From Sediminibacillus massiliensis (GTDB taxonomy: Bacteria; Bacillota; Bacilli; Bacillales; Amphibacillaceae): a stretch of DNA of 64,000 nt. The stretch lies in the NCBI RefSeq assembly GCF_900156915.1, contig NZ_LT732535.1:2169272-2233271 (forward strand), written 5' to 3'. Made by a program: the position numbers and the translations under genes. This document shows, piece after piece, positions 8,552-16,265 of the stretch. Position 1 is the stretch's first letter. Every line of letters begins with the position of its first letter. The notes below the pieces were generated by a model, which was not told the origin of the DNA, made no database searches, and was given only the letters and a program-made list of their open reading frames with translations.

Positions 8552-9499
8552 TTATCCTTTTGATCCTGTAAACGTAATGCCTTCTATGAAGTATCTTTGC
8601 AGGAAGAAGAATATAATGATAATTGGCAAGGACATCGAAACACCAATAGCCATTAATAATGCCCATCTCGGGTCATTCTGTGACATAATCTGCTGAACGC
8701 CGAGTGATAACGTATAAAGCCGATTATCACTTAGGAAAATAAGCGGGCCGAGAAAGTCTCTCCATGCCTCAATGAATTGAAAAATAACGACTGTTGCCAA
8801 AATAGGCTTCGACAACGGGATGATTACCTTCAAAAAAATCATAAACTCGTTTGCCCCATCTATCCTGGCTGATTCAGATAATTCTTTCGGAATTCCTTTA
8901 AAAAACTGTCTTAGAAGAAAAATGAAGAATGGATTTCCAAAAAAGTGTGGAATAATTAAAGGTAAAAATGTCCCAACCCACCCAATTTGTTTAAAAAGAA
9001 GGAATAGCGGAACCATAATAACTTGGAAAGGCAGCATCAATGTCGCCAAAACAAATACGAAAACTGCATCGCGGTATTTCCAATCGATTCTGGAAAAACC
9101 ATAAGCAATAACCGAGTTAGAAATCACAGCACCGAGACAAGTGAAAAACACAATAATCAGTGTGTTTTTCAGATAGAGAAAGAACGGAAAAGCGGTAAAA
9201 GCTTCCTTATAGTTAGACCAACGGAAAACTTCCGGTATCCATATCGGCGGGTTAGCGAATAACTCGGAATTGCTTTTTACAGATCCAGATAGAAGCCATA
9301 CAAACGGTACGATAAAAACTAGCGCAAATATAATAAGCAGAATATAAACTGAGACCTTTTGCAGCCCTTTATTTATTTTTTGTGACTTTTTTGGCTTTTG
9401 GTTAAGTCTTTTGTTTTTCATCCCTCTTAATCTATTAGAAGTTTTCCTTTCAGGTTCTGTCCTTACTTCTGGTTCAGCCACCGGCAATGATGCCTTCAT
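8552..9499 (-). CDS. Sugar ABC transporter permease, MalG type
   Basis: Permease of about 315 residues. A basic N-terminal tail of ~45 residues is followed by six membrane segments and the EAA loop ESARIDGANEFMIFLKVIIP. The C-terminus ends RYFIEGITFTGSKG, typical for MalG/UgpE proteins. The ATG at 9499 has GAGGGGTGA seven bases ahead and is preferred over the GTG nine bases upstream. In this operon the MalG-type gene comes before the MalF-type gene, which is the reverse of the commonest order. It forms the membrane channel with the 7587-8465 product. Confidence 0.85.
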   Translation of the reverse strand: MKASLPVAEPEVRTEPERKTSNRLRGMKNKRLNQKPKKSQKINKGLQKVSVYILLIIFALVFIVPFVWLLSGSVKSNSELFANPPIWIPEVFRWSNYKEAFTAFPFFLYLKNTLIIVFFTCLGAVISNSVIAYGFSRIDWKYRDAVFVFVLATLMLPFQVIMVPLFLLFKQIGWVGTFLPLIIPHFFGNPFFIFLLRQFFKGIPKELSESARIDGANEFMIFLKVIIPLSKPILATVVIFQFIEAWRDFLGPLIFLSDNRLYTLSLGVQQIMSQNDPRWALLMAIGVSMSLPIIIIFFFLQRYFIEGITFTGSKG

Positions 9500-9533
9500 A
9501 CAAGTCACCCCTCTCAGTCTTGTCTGGTTTTTT

Positions 9534-9560
9534 CCAGGCCTCAGTCAAACCGAAGCCTGG
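9534..9560 (-). promoter_or_regulatory. Intercistronic stem-loop after binding-protein gene
   Basis: CCAGGC and GCCTGG, extended by further pairs to about 9 bp, form a hairpin between the solute-binding lipoprotein gene and the first permease gene. On the minus strand it is followed by A residues, not T, so it is not a terminator. Such stems are known to stabilise the binding-protein part of transporter mRNA and so raise its level above the permeases. Confidence 0.5.
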
Positions 9561-9575
9561 AATTCAACCTGAATA

Positions 9576-10910
9576 TTATTTATCATCCACTTCTTTTTGC
9601 AGCTTTTTCTCCAGTTCTTCCAGTAGTTTCGCTGGATCATTATCATTATAGATAACACTGTCTCTCAGGCTGGTGAGCTCATCGGACATCTCGCCTGCAA
9701 TAGACGTAAGAGCAGGATGACCGGAATCTGGTGAGGCTGCAACTTCCAAAACGGTGTCATAGACCTGATCGTTTTCCCATTCAATGGCGTCAGATTTTTC
9801 TTTCCAAATAGAGATGGATCTCCAAGTATTGATGTTGTCTGCCAGAACTTCATCTGTATTTCCATATAGCGCAAAGTTAATGGCGGCCTGCGGGTTCTTA
9901 GCACCTTTCGGGACCATATATACGTTCGTCCCAAACACTGTCGCTTTTTCTCTTCCCTCAGGAGGACTAGGAATAGGTGCCACCCGGTACTCTGTATCGG
10001 GGGAATAAATTTTTAATGCATTGGCGAACCAGTTACCAGTAATCGTCATCCCTACCTTTCCTGTCATAAATGGATGGTCAGGTGAGAAGGATCCTCCAAA
10101 TCCGGATGTGAAAGACTTTATTTTTTCAGGATCATATTTCTGAGCGTAACTGTCCATCCAATTATAGGCATCTACTAAAGGTTGTTCATTTATCGTTACC
10201 TCTTTATTCTCTGGATCAAAGAAATTAGCTCCAAAAACCCAGCCCCACAAAAACGGTTCATCACCGGCATCAAGCCATGGAATAAATCCTAATGTTTCAA
10301 TCTTTCCATTTTCAACCTCCGTTAGCGCCTCTGCTGCAGCATCAAGTTCTTCAATTGTTGTAGGAGGGTTGTCAGGATCTAAACCAGCGGCTTCAAACAT
10401 TTCTACATTGTAATAAAGCATGTTTACATTGGAGTCTTGGGGAAGTAAGTATGTTTTGCCATCCGGCTGCTTCATTAAATCACGGAAACCATCTAAAACA
10501 CTATCTTCTTCAAATCCGGCTTCTTCCAAATACTCATCGATTGGCTCCAAAGCACCCTGAGCAGCGAGGCCATATGCAAGGTTATAACCATCTCCATCTG
10601 TTACAACCAAATCTGGAGGGTTCCCGCCACTTATCGCCGAGAGCAACTTCCCATTATCAATACCGCCGCTTGGAGGGGCGTATATGGCTTCAATATTGGC
10701 ACCAGTCGACTCTTCATACTCAGCTATTCTGGATTTATCCCATTTTTCAGAGTCACCGCCCCAAGGATACCAGTACGTAAAATCGCCGTTCCCATTACCT
10801 TCAGCACTATTGCCTGATGCTTCATCTGAGCCTCCACCCGAACAGCCTGCCAGAATCAACATCGCTATTAACATCGAAACAAAACTGCCAAATAACCGTT
10901 TTCTTTCCAT
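9576..10910 (-). CDS. Sugar ABC transporter solute-binding lipoprotein
   Basis: The 444-residue product starts at the ATG 10910 with a perfect GGAGGAG site. It has a lipoprotein signal peptide with the lipobox LAGC near residue 20, a Gly/Ser-rich linker, then an extracellular solute-binding protein family 1 fold (FTYWYPWGGDSEKWDKSR, DLVVTDGDGYNLA, KVGMTITGNWFANAL). It would be tethered outside the membrane and hand sugar to the two downstream permeases. A good promoter lies about 140 bases upstream. The LacI regulator gene is next upstream on the same strand. Substrate not predictable; oligosaccharide or sugar acid likely. Confidence 0.9.
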   Translation of the reverse strand: MERKRLFGSFVSMLIAMLILAGCSGGGSDEASGNSAEGNGNGDFTYWYPWGGDSEKWDKSRIAEYEESTGANIEAIYAPPSGGIDNGKLLSAISGGNPPDLVVTDGDGYNLAYGLAAQGALEPIDEYLEEAGFEEDSVLDGFRDLMKQPDGKTYLLPQDSNVNMLYYNVEMFEAAGLDPDNPPTTIEELDAAAEALTEVENGKIETLGFIPWLDAGDEPFLWGWVFGANFFDPENKEVTINEQPLVDAYNWMDSYAQKYDPEKIKSFTSGFGGSFSPDHPFMTGKVGMTITGNWFANALKIYSPDTEYRVAPIPSPPEGREKATVFGTNVYMVPKGAKNPQAAINFALYGNTDEVLADNINTWRSISIWKEKSDAIEWENDQVYDTVLEVAASPDSGHPALTSIAGEMSDELTSLRDSVIYNDNDPAKLLEELEKKLQKEVDDK

Positions 10911-11050
10911 GATTTCTCCTCCTTCAAATATAAAGCAATTAGTTATTATTACAGCTTGCCTATACAATAAAAACGAATGAATCACCATGAAGATGTATGG
11001 ATGCAAGAGTGATCGCCTTTCTCCTTCATACACTTACTTACTGTTGCTTT

Positions 11051-11079
11051 CGTATAAATAGAAATAACTCGAAGGTCAA
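11051..11079 (-). promoter_or_regulatory. Likely sigma-A promoter of the sugar transport operon
   Basis: On the minus strand TTGACC, a 17-base spacer and TATACG lie 141 to 169 bases upstream of the binding-protein ATG. This gives a leader of about 130 bases. No copy of the LacI operator is seen next to it, so transcription may also come through from the lacI promoter. Confidence 0.55.
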
Positions 11080-11209
11080 GCGGAATGGGAATGAAACTTG
11101 GCAGGTATGTATCTAGATGATGAAATATGTAGAATAGCAGGATAATAAATGATGATTCCGTTGTCCCTCTTCCCCTCAAAGTCACCCCCTTTAATCCCTG
11201 TGTTTTTAG

Positions 11210-12298
11210 TCATTCTCTTTTCTCAAATTTCATGTCCAGGTAAAAATTCTGGCTAGGCTGTTCTGTAAGTTCTTTGCACGACTCCCTGATAATTAATTCC
11301 ATTCCGGTTATATGCGTTTTTTCTGCTTCAGTCCCTTTAATGGTCTGAATCACACTAGCAGTCAGTTGTTTCATAGTTTCCTGAAAATCGATTTTCAATG
11401 TAGTTAATGGCGGATGACAATAAGCACTTAGCAGATGGTCATCTATGCCTATAATAGATATATCATCCGGCACTTTAATGGATCTCTCTTTGAGTGCTTG
11501 AATGGCTCCAAAAGCTACACTGTCATTTGCAGCAAGGATTGCTGTTGGCAGTTCAATGTTTTTCTGCAGCAAGCTATTGATTGCCTGATAGCCACTTTCT
11601 TTATTAAAGTCGCCCCCCATCATGATCCATTCCTGGTGGATCTGCAGCTTATGCTTCTTCATTCCTTCCACAAATCCCTCATAGCGTTGAAGTCCAGAGA
11701 TTCTATTCAAATCACCATTTATCAACCCGATTTCTTTGTGTTTAAGCCCAATCAGATATTCGAGTGCTGCCAATGCGCCATTTTTATTATCGAAGTTGAA
11801 ATTAATCCGATTTAACTGTTCTTCTGGAGGCCTTTCCTGGTCTAAGATTCCGATGATAAAACCTTCATTGATTAATTCTTCGATGACAGGCTCATCATTT
11901 TTCGCCCCAATTACTATTCCTCCATCCACTCTTCTTTGATGAAAAATTTCTCTCACTTGTTTTCTGGAGTCTGGATAATCAATGTCTCTAATCACTACAG
12001 TCAAGACATAATAACCATAATCAGCGGCGCTCTCAATCACATTGGTAATTAAAAAATTTGTAATGGCATCATTCGAGATATGGCCATTATCCAACAAGAT
12101 CAATACAATGGTGCCCGTCTTCTTTCCTGCTAAAGCCTGGGCGTATAAGTTGGGATAATAATTATTTTCCTGGATTACTTTGAGTACTTTTTGCCTCGTG
12201 CTATGCGGCACATTCGGGTAATTGTTAATCACTCTACTAACCGTACTCCGCGATACACCGGCTAAGTTTGCAATTTCTGTACTGTTTATTTCTTTCAT
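11210..12298 (-). CDS. LacI family transcriptional regulator
   Basis: A 362-residue repressor. Residues 6-26 form the LacI helix-turn-helix (EIANLAGVSRSTVSRVINNYP), and the rest is a periplasmic-binding-protein-like effector domain with the GIIGIDDHLLSAYCHPPLTTL segment typical of the family. GGGGGAG precedes the ATG. Three near-identical palindromes lie 34 to 196 bases upstream, the closest overlapping the probable -10 region, so it very likely controls itself. The sugar ABC operon follows on the same strand after 299 bases and is the expected main target. Confidence 0.9.
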   Translation of the reverse strand: MKEINSTEIANLAGVSRSTVSRVINNYPNVPHSTRQKVLKVIQENNYYPNLYAQALAGKKTGTIVLILLDNGHISNDAITNFLITNVIESAADYGYYVLTVVIRDIDYPDSRKQVREIFHQRRVDGGIVIGAKNDEPVIEELINEGFIIGILDQERPPEEQLNRINFNFDNKNGALAALEYLIGLKHKEIGLINGDLNRISGLQRYEGFVEGMKKHKLQIHQEWIMMGGDFNKESGYQAINSLLQKNIELPTAILAANDSVAFGAIQALKERSIKVPDDISIIGIDDHLLSAYCHPPLTTLKIDFQETMKQLTASVIQTIKGTEAEKTHITGMELIIRESCKELTEQPSQNFYLDMKFEKRE

Positions 12299-12331
12299 TT
12301 TTTCTCCCCCGGCTTTAAGATGATAACTTTC

Positions 12332-12347
12332 ATAAACACGCGTTTAT
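12332..12347. promoter_or_regulatory. LacI-type operator O1
   Basis: ATAAACACGCGTTTAT is an imperfect palindrome that matches O2 and O3. It overlaps the probable minus-strand -10 (TATAAA) of the lacI gene, a position suited to self-repression. Confidence 0.65.
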
Positions 12348-12403
12348 ACTAACTAAAAAATTTTGTAAGCCAGACACATTTTAAGGATTGGGACTTTACA
12401 TTT

Positions 12404-12419
12404 ATGAACACGTGTTTAT
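12404..12419. promoter_or_regulatory. LacI-type operator O2
   Basis: ATGAACACGTGTTTAT with a perfect AACACGTGTT core. Its centre is 72 bases from that of O1, close to seven helical turns. Confidence 0.65.
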
Positions 12420-12478
12420 TTTGTTGTAAAAAAATTTGTTGTTTTTATGTTTACATCAGGTTCATTCTAGATTTTAGT

Positions 12479-12494
12479 GTGAACACGTGTTTAT
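12479..12494. promoter_or_regulatory. LacI-type operator O3
   Basis: GTGAACACGTGTTTAT, the same core as O2 and 75 bases further upstream. Spacing of the three sites fits DNA looping by a tetrameric or paired repressor. Confidence 0.65.
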
Positions 12495-12549
12495 TCTAAT
12501 TCTAAAAAAAACCTCCTTTTATTTCGCTCTTCTAATAAAACACTCACTT

Positions 12550-12563
12550 TGTTAACGCTTACA
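12550..12563. promoter_or_regulatory. cre (CcpA) box
   Basis: TGTTAACGCTTACA fits the consensus TGWNANCGNTNWCA at every fixed position. It lies upstream of the LacI operators, about 255 bases before the lacI start, and suggests glucose control of the locus. Confidence 0.7.
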
Positions 12564-13201
12564 AAATTGTTATGACCAATATAATTTATTAAGTACCCAG
12601 TGTCAACAGCTTATTGAAATAAAATACAATATTGTGCTTCGACAAAAAACGAGTATTGAGACTCGAAGTAGATCTTCTAGTATAATTCTCCGTCCACCAT
12701 GGTGGTTCTTATATATTGAACTTCTATCATACTCACTGGGGAACATCTAAAAACCCTTTATCCCCTTCTACCTGGCTTTCTTGAGATTGAACAATACTAT
12801 CTTTTTTGAAGGAAACGAATGTAATCACTATGGCACGTCTGTAAAGAGTATCCCCTAATTCTTCTATTCATTGTTATCGCAAAATATTATGATGTTTGTA
12901 GAAAAACAGCAACGTAACTTTGTCGAATTATCGATTTTAATGCAAAAAGTTCTCGACATAAAAAATTAAGCTTTTAAACAAAATTAGTTTAAAAGGGGCT
13001 ATCATGTTAAGCAATTTTTAATATCTCTAAAATATATTAAAGATTTTCTGCCTCTTTAATTTATTGGAAGTTTTTATTGTTTTCTTGTTTATCTGATTAG
13101 ATTTATATGAAAGACTCGGTGTTTTAGCATTTAATACTGATATTTATTCTCTTACTCAAAAATCATTGCTACTTTTCCTGAAAAAATTACACTTCTCATA
13201 G

Positions 13202-13222
13202 AAAAAGGGAACATAAGTCCCC
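13202..13222 (-). terminator. Rho-independent terminator of the 37-aa gene
   Basis: On the minus strand GGGGAC-TTAT-GTTCCC forms a 6-bp hairpin (one G.T pair) followed at once by TTTTTC. It begins about a dozen bases after the small gene's stop. Confidence 0.75.
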
Positions 13223-13233
13223 TTTCCCTTCCA

Positions 13234-13347
13234 CTACCTAGCCTTACCTCGAGAATTAGATTTAGCCCCACCCCTTCTTTGCTCATCCGGGCGTTTTTTA
13301 CTTGGGTTTGTTGGGGCAAAATTCTTCTTTCTATGTTCCTCAGACAT
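13234..13347 (-). CDS. 37-residue basic protein, unknown
   Basis: A short frame with all signs of a real gene: ATG at 13347, GGAGGATT six bases upstream, TAG at 13234-13236 and a rho-independent terminator right behind. The product begins MSEEHRKKNFAPTNPSKK and is made almost wholly of charged and small residues, with a Gly/Ser/Arg/Lys-rich C-terminus and net positive charge. No membrane segment or signal peptide. It resembles the many short, conserved basic proteins of Bacillaceae (spore or nucleic-acid associated), but I do not recognise the family. A longer frame overlapping it on the same strand has no ribosome site and is probably noncoding. Confidence 0.65.
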   Translation of the reverse strand: MSEEHRKKNFAPTNPSKKRPDEQRRGGAKSNSRGKAR

Positions 13348-13657
13348 GGTGAATCCTCCAGCCTAATAAGGATTTGGTTCATTAAAAATACTAATTGAAC
13401 CAGTTTTTTTATCGTTGCCTGAGTTGAAAGATTTATTCATTCACTCTAGCTCCTGCCAGCTCTGACAAGCTTCCCTTCCTACAGAACAAATGCCATTCAA
13501 CAAAAATCGACATTAACATTCGAAATTATCTATAAATTTGTTCAATTCACACAAAAAATGTGTTAATATGACAAAGTCTTTTTATTACTAGAAGGAGGAA
13601 TATCTGCAATTTACAACTAGATAGGAAAACTTACAAAAGAGAAAAGAGGAAGATTTT
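13348..13657. promoter_or_regulatory. Promoter region of the transporter-carbamoylase pair
   Basis: No gene seen. On the plus strand TTCAAT, 17 bases and TAATAT (13541-13569, with an extended TG) form a plausible promoter. AGAAGGAGGAAT at about 13590-13602 is a full ribosome site without a normal start codon after it; the true ribosome site (AGAGGAAG) of the transporter lies some 45 bases further on. Confidence 0.4.
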
Positions 13658-14845
13658 ATGGCGCAGATGCTGGCTTTAGCACTTATTATATTGATTCTTT
13701 TTATAGGGGAAATTGTTTCAATTCGTACGAAGGCTTGGATTCCTTCGATATTTATTAGTGGATTATTATTTCTGATTGGTTACTGGACATTCTTCCCGAC
13801 TGAAATCGTGGCGACTGCGGGAGTCCCGCCTGTAGTGGCTTCGATGTTGATTTATCTGTTGATTACAAACATGGGAACATTATTGTCTATACGGGAATTA
13901 AAACAACAATGGCGTACCGTGCTGATATCATTGGCGGGAATACTTGGTGTAGTCGTGATTTTGTTCGCGATCGGCACCTTGCTGTTCAGTTTTGAAACGG
14001 TCGTCGTGGCTATCCCGCCTTTAGTAGGTGGAATCGTATCCGCTTTGCTTATGTCTGATGCTGCCTCAGCTGCAGGTTTGACAACATTGTCTGTGTTCGC
14101 CGTGGTTATTTACGTCGTACAGGGGTTTGCGGGCTATCCGTTAACATCCATCATGTTGAAAAAAGAGGGCAGACGGCTGCTTGGCAAATATAGAAACAAC
14201 GAATTGACCGAGAAAAAAATGGCTGCAACAGAACAGCCTGATGAACAGCAGGAATTGAAGTTGTTCTCTAAATTACCGGCACAATATAACACAGAGTTCT
14301 TCAAGTTTTTCCGGCTTGCTTTAGTCGGTTACCTGGCTTACCTGGTTTCCACATTAGTTGCACCGCTTTTTGAAATCAGTCCTTTTGTGCTTTGCTTACT
14401 TTTTGGTATTATCGCCCGGAGCATTGGCTTCTTGGAACGTCACCCGCTTCAAAAAGCAAACGGTTTTGGTTTTGCCATCATGGCATTGCTGCTTTATATT
14501 TTCGACGGGCTAAAACGGGCTACTCCGGAAATGATGCTAGAGATCCTTTATCCGCTAGTCGCCTGTATCGTGATTGGGATTATCGGTATGTATCTGTTTT
14601 CGTTTATCATGGGAAAAATCCTGAAAGTCAGCAAAGAAATGGCTTTTGCTGTTTCCTTAACTGCTTTATACGGCTTTCCTGCCGATTACATCATCACACA
14701 GGAAGTAATCGAATCCCTGACAGATGATGAAAAAGAACGTGAAGTCTTGACAAGTCATATGCTGCCGTCGATGCTTGTGGCAGGATTTGTGACGGTGACG
14801 ATTGTTTCCGTTATCCTGGCCGGAATTTTTGTCGGCTTCTTATAA
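13658..14845 (+). CDS. Polytopic membrane transporter, probably symporter-like
   Basis: The 395-residue product is almost wholly hydrophobic, with roughly ten to eleven membrane segments in two halves separated by a charged loop (about residues 168-205). The layout recalls sodium-coupled carboxylate/glutamate symporters (GltS-like superfamily), but no diagnostic motif was found and I cannot place it with certainty. AGAGGAAG precedes the ATG. The gene is followed after 72 bases by an M20-type carbamoylase, so it may import the ureido or N-carbamoyl compound that the enzyme uses. Confidence 0.6.
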   Translation: MAQMLALALIILILFIGEIVSIRTKAWIPSIFISGLLFLIGYWTFFPTEIVATAGVPPVVASMLIYLLITNMGTLLSIRELKQQWRTVLISLAGILGVVVILFAIGTLLFSFETVVVAIPPLVGGIVSALLMSDAASAAGLTTLSVFAVVIYVVQGFAGYPLTSIMLKKEGRRLLGKYRNNELTEKKMAATEQPDEQQELKLFSKLPAQYNTEFFKFFRLALVGYLAYLVSTLVAPLFEISPFVLCLLFGIIARSIGFLERHPLQKANGFGFAIMALLLYIFDGLKRATPEMMLEILYPLVACIVIGIIGMYLFSFIMGKILKVSKEMAFAVSLTALYGFPADYIITQEVIESLTDDEKEREVLTSHMLPSMLVAGFVTVTIVSVILAGIFVGFL

Positions 14846-14917
14846 AAATAAACTATTAGCAATAACCGATTACGACTCACATTTACATGCATGAACACCG
14901 ACAGGAGGAATACAAAA

Positions 14918-16216
14918 ATGACAAACGAGACATCATTTTATGATAAATTGATGAAAGATTTCGACAATAAATTGACCCATTCAGGAGTGAACGGCAATCG
15001 GATGGCCGAGCGCCTAGACGAATTATCGGCAATTGGTTTCACCGATTTAGGCGGAGTTAAACGCCCGGGGTACTCCGATGAAGAAAAACGTGCCAAAACG
15101 CTGGTGAAAAAATGGATGACAGAAGCAGGGTTGACGGTAACAGAAGACGGTGCCGGCAATGTTACCGGCCGGCTTGACGGTCAAAACAACGACGCCAAAC
15201 CGATTGCGTCCGGCTCCCATCTTGATAGTGTTCTGAATGGCGGGCATTTCGACGGACCCCTTGGCGTTTTATCCACCTTGGAAGTAGTGGAGTCCTGGAA
15301 AGAAACCAATTATACCCCTGAAAAACCTTTTGAAATGATCATCTTTTCAGACGAGGAAGGCTCCCGGTTCAACAGCGGTTTGACCGGCAGCCGGGCGATG
15401 ACAGGAACTGTCAGTGACGCAGAGCAAGAGTCGCTTCGTGATTATAATGGCGAAACACTGGAACAAGTCCTCGAGCATTACGGCAGCTCGCTTGAAGCAT
15501 TCAATCAAGCAAAACGTGATGTCAGCGAGCTTGAGCTTTTTGTGGAAGTGCATATCGAACAAGGATTGAAACTGGAACAAGCTGATCAGCCCGTAGGCAT
15601 TGTCAGCGGAATCGCCGGTCCGGCCTGGCTTGAAATCGAATTTACCGGAAAAGCAGGACATGCAGGAAACACCCCAATGATCGGCAGAAAAGATCCGCTT
15701 GTCGCGGCCGGGGAATTTGTCCATAAAGTACCGGAATTCCCAGGGCAATTTAGCGATACGGCTGTAGCAACCGTAGGGAAACTGGATGTTTCACCGAATG
15801 GCATCAACGTCATTCCGGAAAAAGTAACTTTACATGTCGATGTCCGGGACATCCAGGAAACAACCAGAAATGAATTACTCGACCGCCTTGTCCAGGAAGC
15901 AAACGCCATTGCGGAACGGCACGGCGTGCAAGTTACCAGTAAACAAAACACAGATGTTGCCCCTGTCCCGATTCCGGAAAAATTCCAGGACATGCTTGCG
16001 GCTTCGTTAGAAAAACATGACATTGCACCGATCCGCATTCCGAGCGGAGCCGGTCATGATGCCATGATTCTCGGCCGTACCATCCCGGTAGCGATGCTGT
16101 TTGTCAGAAGTAAAGACGGCATCAGCCATAACCCGGCCGAATGGTCTTCTTTGAATGACTGTGTAATGGGAGTTCATGTGTTAAAAGATTTCATTGAACA
16201 AGCGATGAACCAATAA
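14918..16216 (+). CDS. M20 family Zn-hydrolase (carbamoylase/ureidoglycolate-type amidase)
   Basis: A 432-residue cytosolic enzyme of the hydantoinase/carbamoylase family (AllC, N-carbamoyl-L-amino-acid hydrolase, beta-ureidopropionase). Motifs: GSHLDSVLNGGHFDGPLGV with metal-binding His and Asp, EEGSRFNSGLTGSRAM with the Glu pair, EVHIEQGLKLE, GKAGHAGNTPM in the dimerisation domain and PSGAGHDAMIL. It splits a carbamoyl or amide group, releasing ammonia and carbon dioxide. The start at 14918 has AGGAGGAATA ahead; an ATG nine codons earlier lacks one. It lies in tandem with the transporter. A paralogue is encoded at 24564-25817. Confidence 0.85.
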   Translation: MTNETSFYDKLMKDFDNKLTHSGVNGNRMAERLDELSAIGFTDLGGVKRPGYSDEEKRAKTLVKKWMTEAGLTVTEDGAGNVTGRLDGQNNDAKPIASGSHLDSVLNGGHFDGPLGVLSTLEVVESWKETNYTPEKPFEMIIFSDEEGSRFNSGLTGSRAMTGTVSDAEQESLRDYNGETLEQVLEHYGSSLEAFNQAKRDVSELELFVEVHIEQGLKLEQADQPVGIVSGIAGPAWLEIEFTGKAGHAGNTPMIGRKDPLVAAGEFVHKVPEFPGQFSDTAVATVGKLDVSPNGINVIPEKVTLHVDVRDIQETTRNELLDRLVQEANAIAERHGVQVTSKQNTDVAPVPIPEKFQDMLAASLEKHDIAPIRIPSGAGHDAMILGRTIPVAMLFVRSKDGISHNPAEWSSLNDCVMGVHVLKDFIEQAMNQ

Positions 16217-16225
16217 TCATAAAAA

Positions 16226-16257
16226 GCAGCCGCCCATAATTGGACGGCTGCTTTTTT
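16226..16257. terminator. Bidirectional rho-independent terminator
   Basis: GCAGCCG and CGGCTGC form a 7-bp stem with a 12-nt loop, with five A before and six T after. It closes both the carbamoylase gene and the convergent amidohydrolase gene. Confidence 0.9.
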
Positions 16258-16265
16258 AGACCACT

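Larger units (their letters stand above)
12299..13233. other. Long noncoding region upstream of lacI
   Basis: About 930 bases without a convincing gene. The first 265 bases hold three LacI operator candidates and a cre box. Beyond that the sequence is very AT-rich, with a CCACCATGGTGG palindrome at 12694-12705 preceded by a stretch that recurs at 32638-32660. A terminator for the 37-aa gene lies at the far end. A minus-strand AGGAGG at about 12512-12520 has no start codon after it. Two ATGs near 12888 open a 26-codon frame without a ribosome site. Confidence 0.6.

Noticed and set aside
10982-11185. 67-codon minus-strand frame between lacI and the binding-protein gene
   Set aside because: It covers the TTGACC-N17-TATACG promoter, has no good ribosome site and no recognisable product.
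12888-12970. 26-codon frame starting at twin ATG in the lacI upstream region
   Set aside because: No ribosome site and strongly AT-biased codons.
13152-13382. 76-codon minus-strand frame
   Set aside because: No ribosome site, odd composition, and it overlaps the well-supported 37-aa gene and its terminator in another frame.
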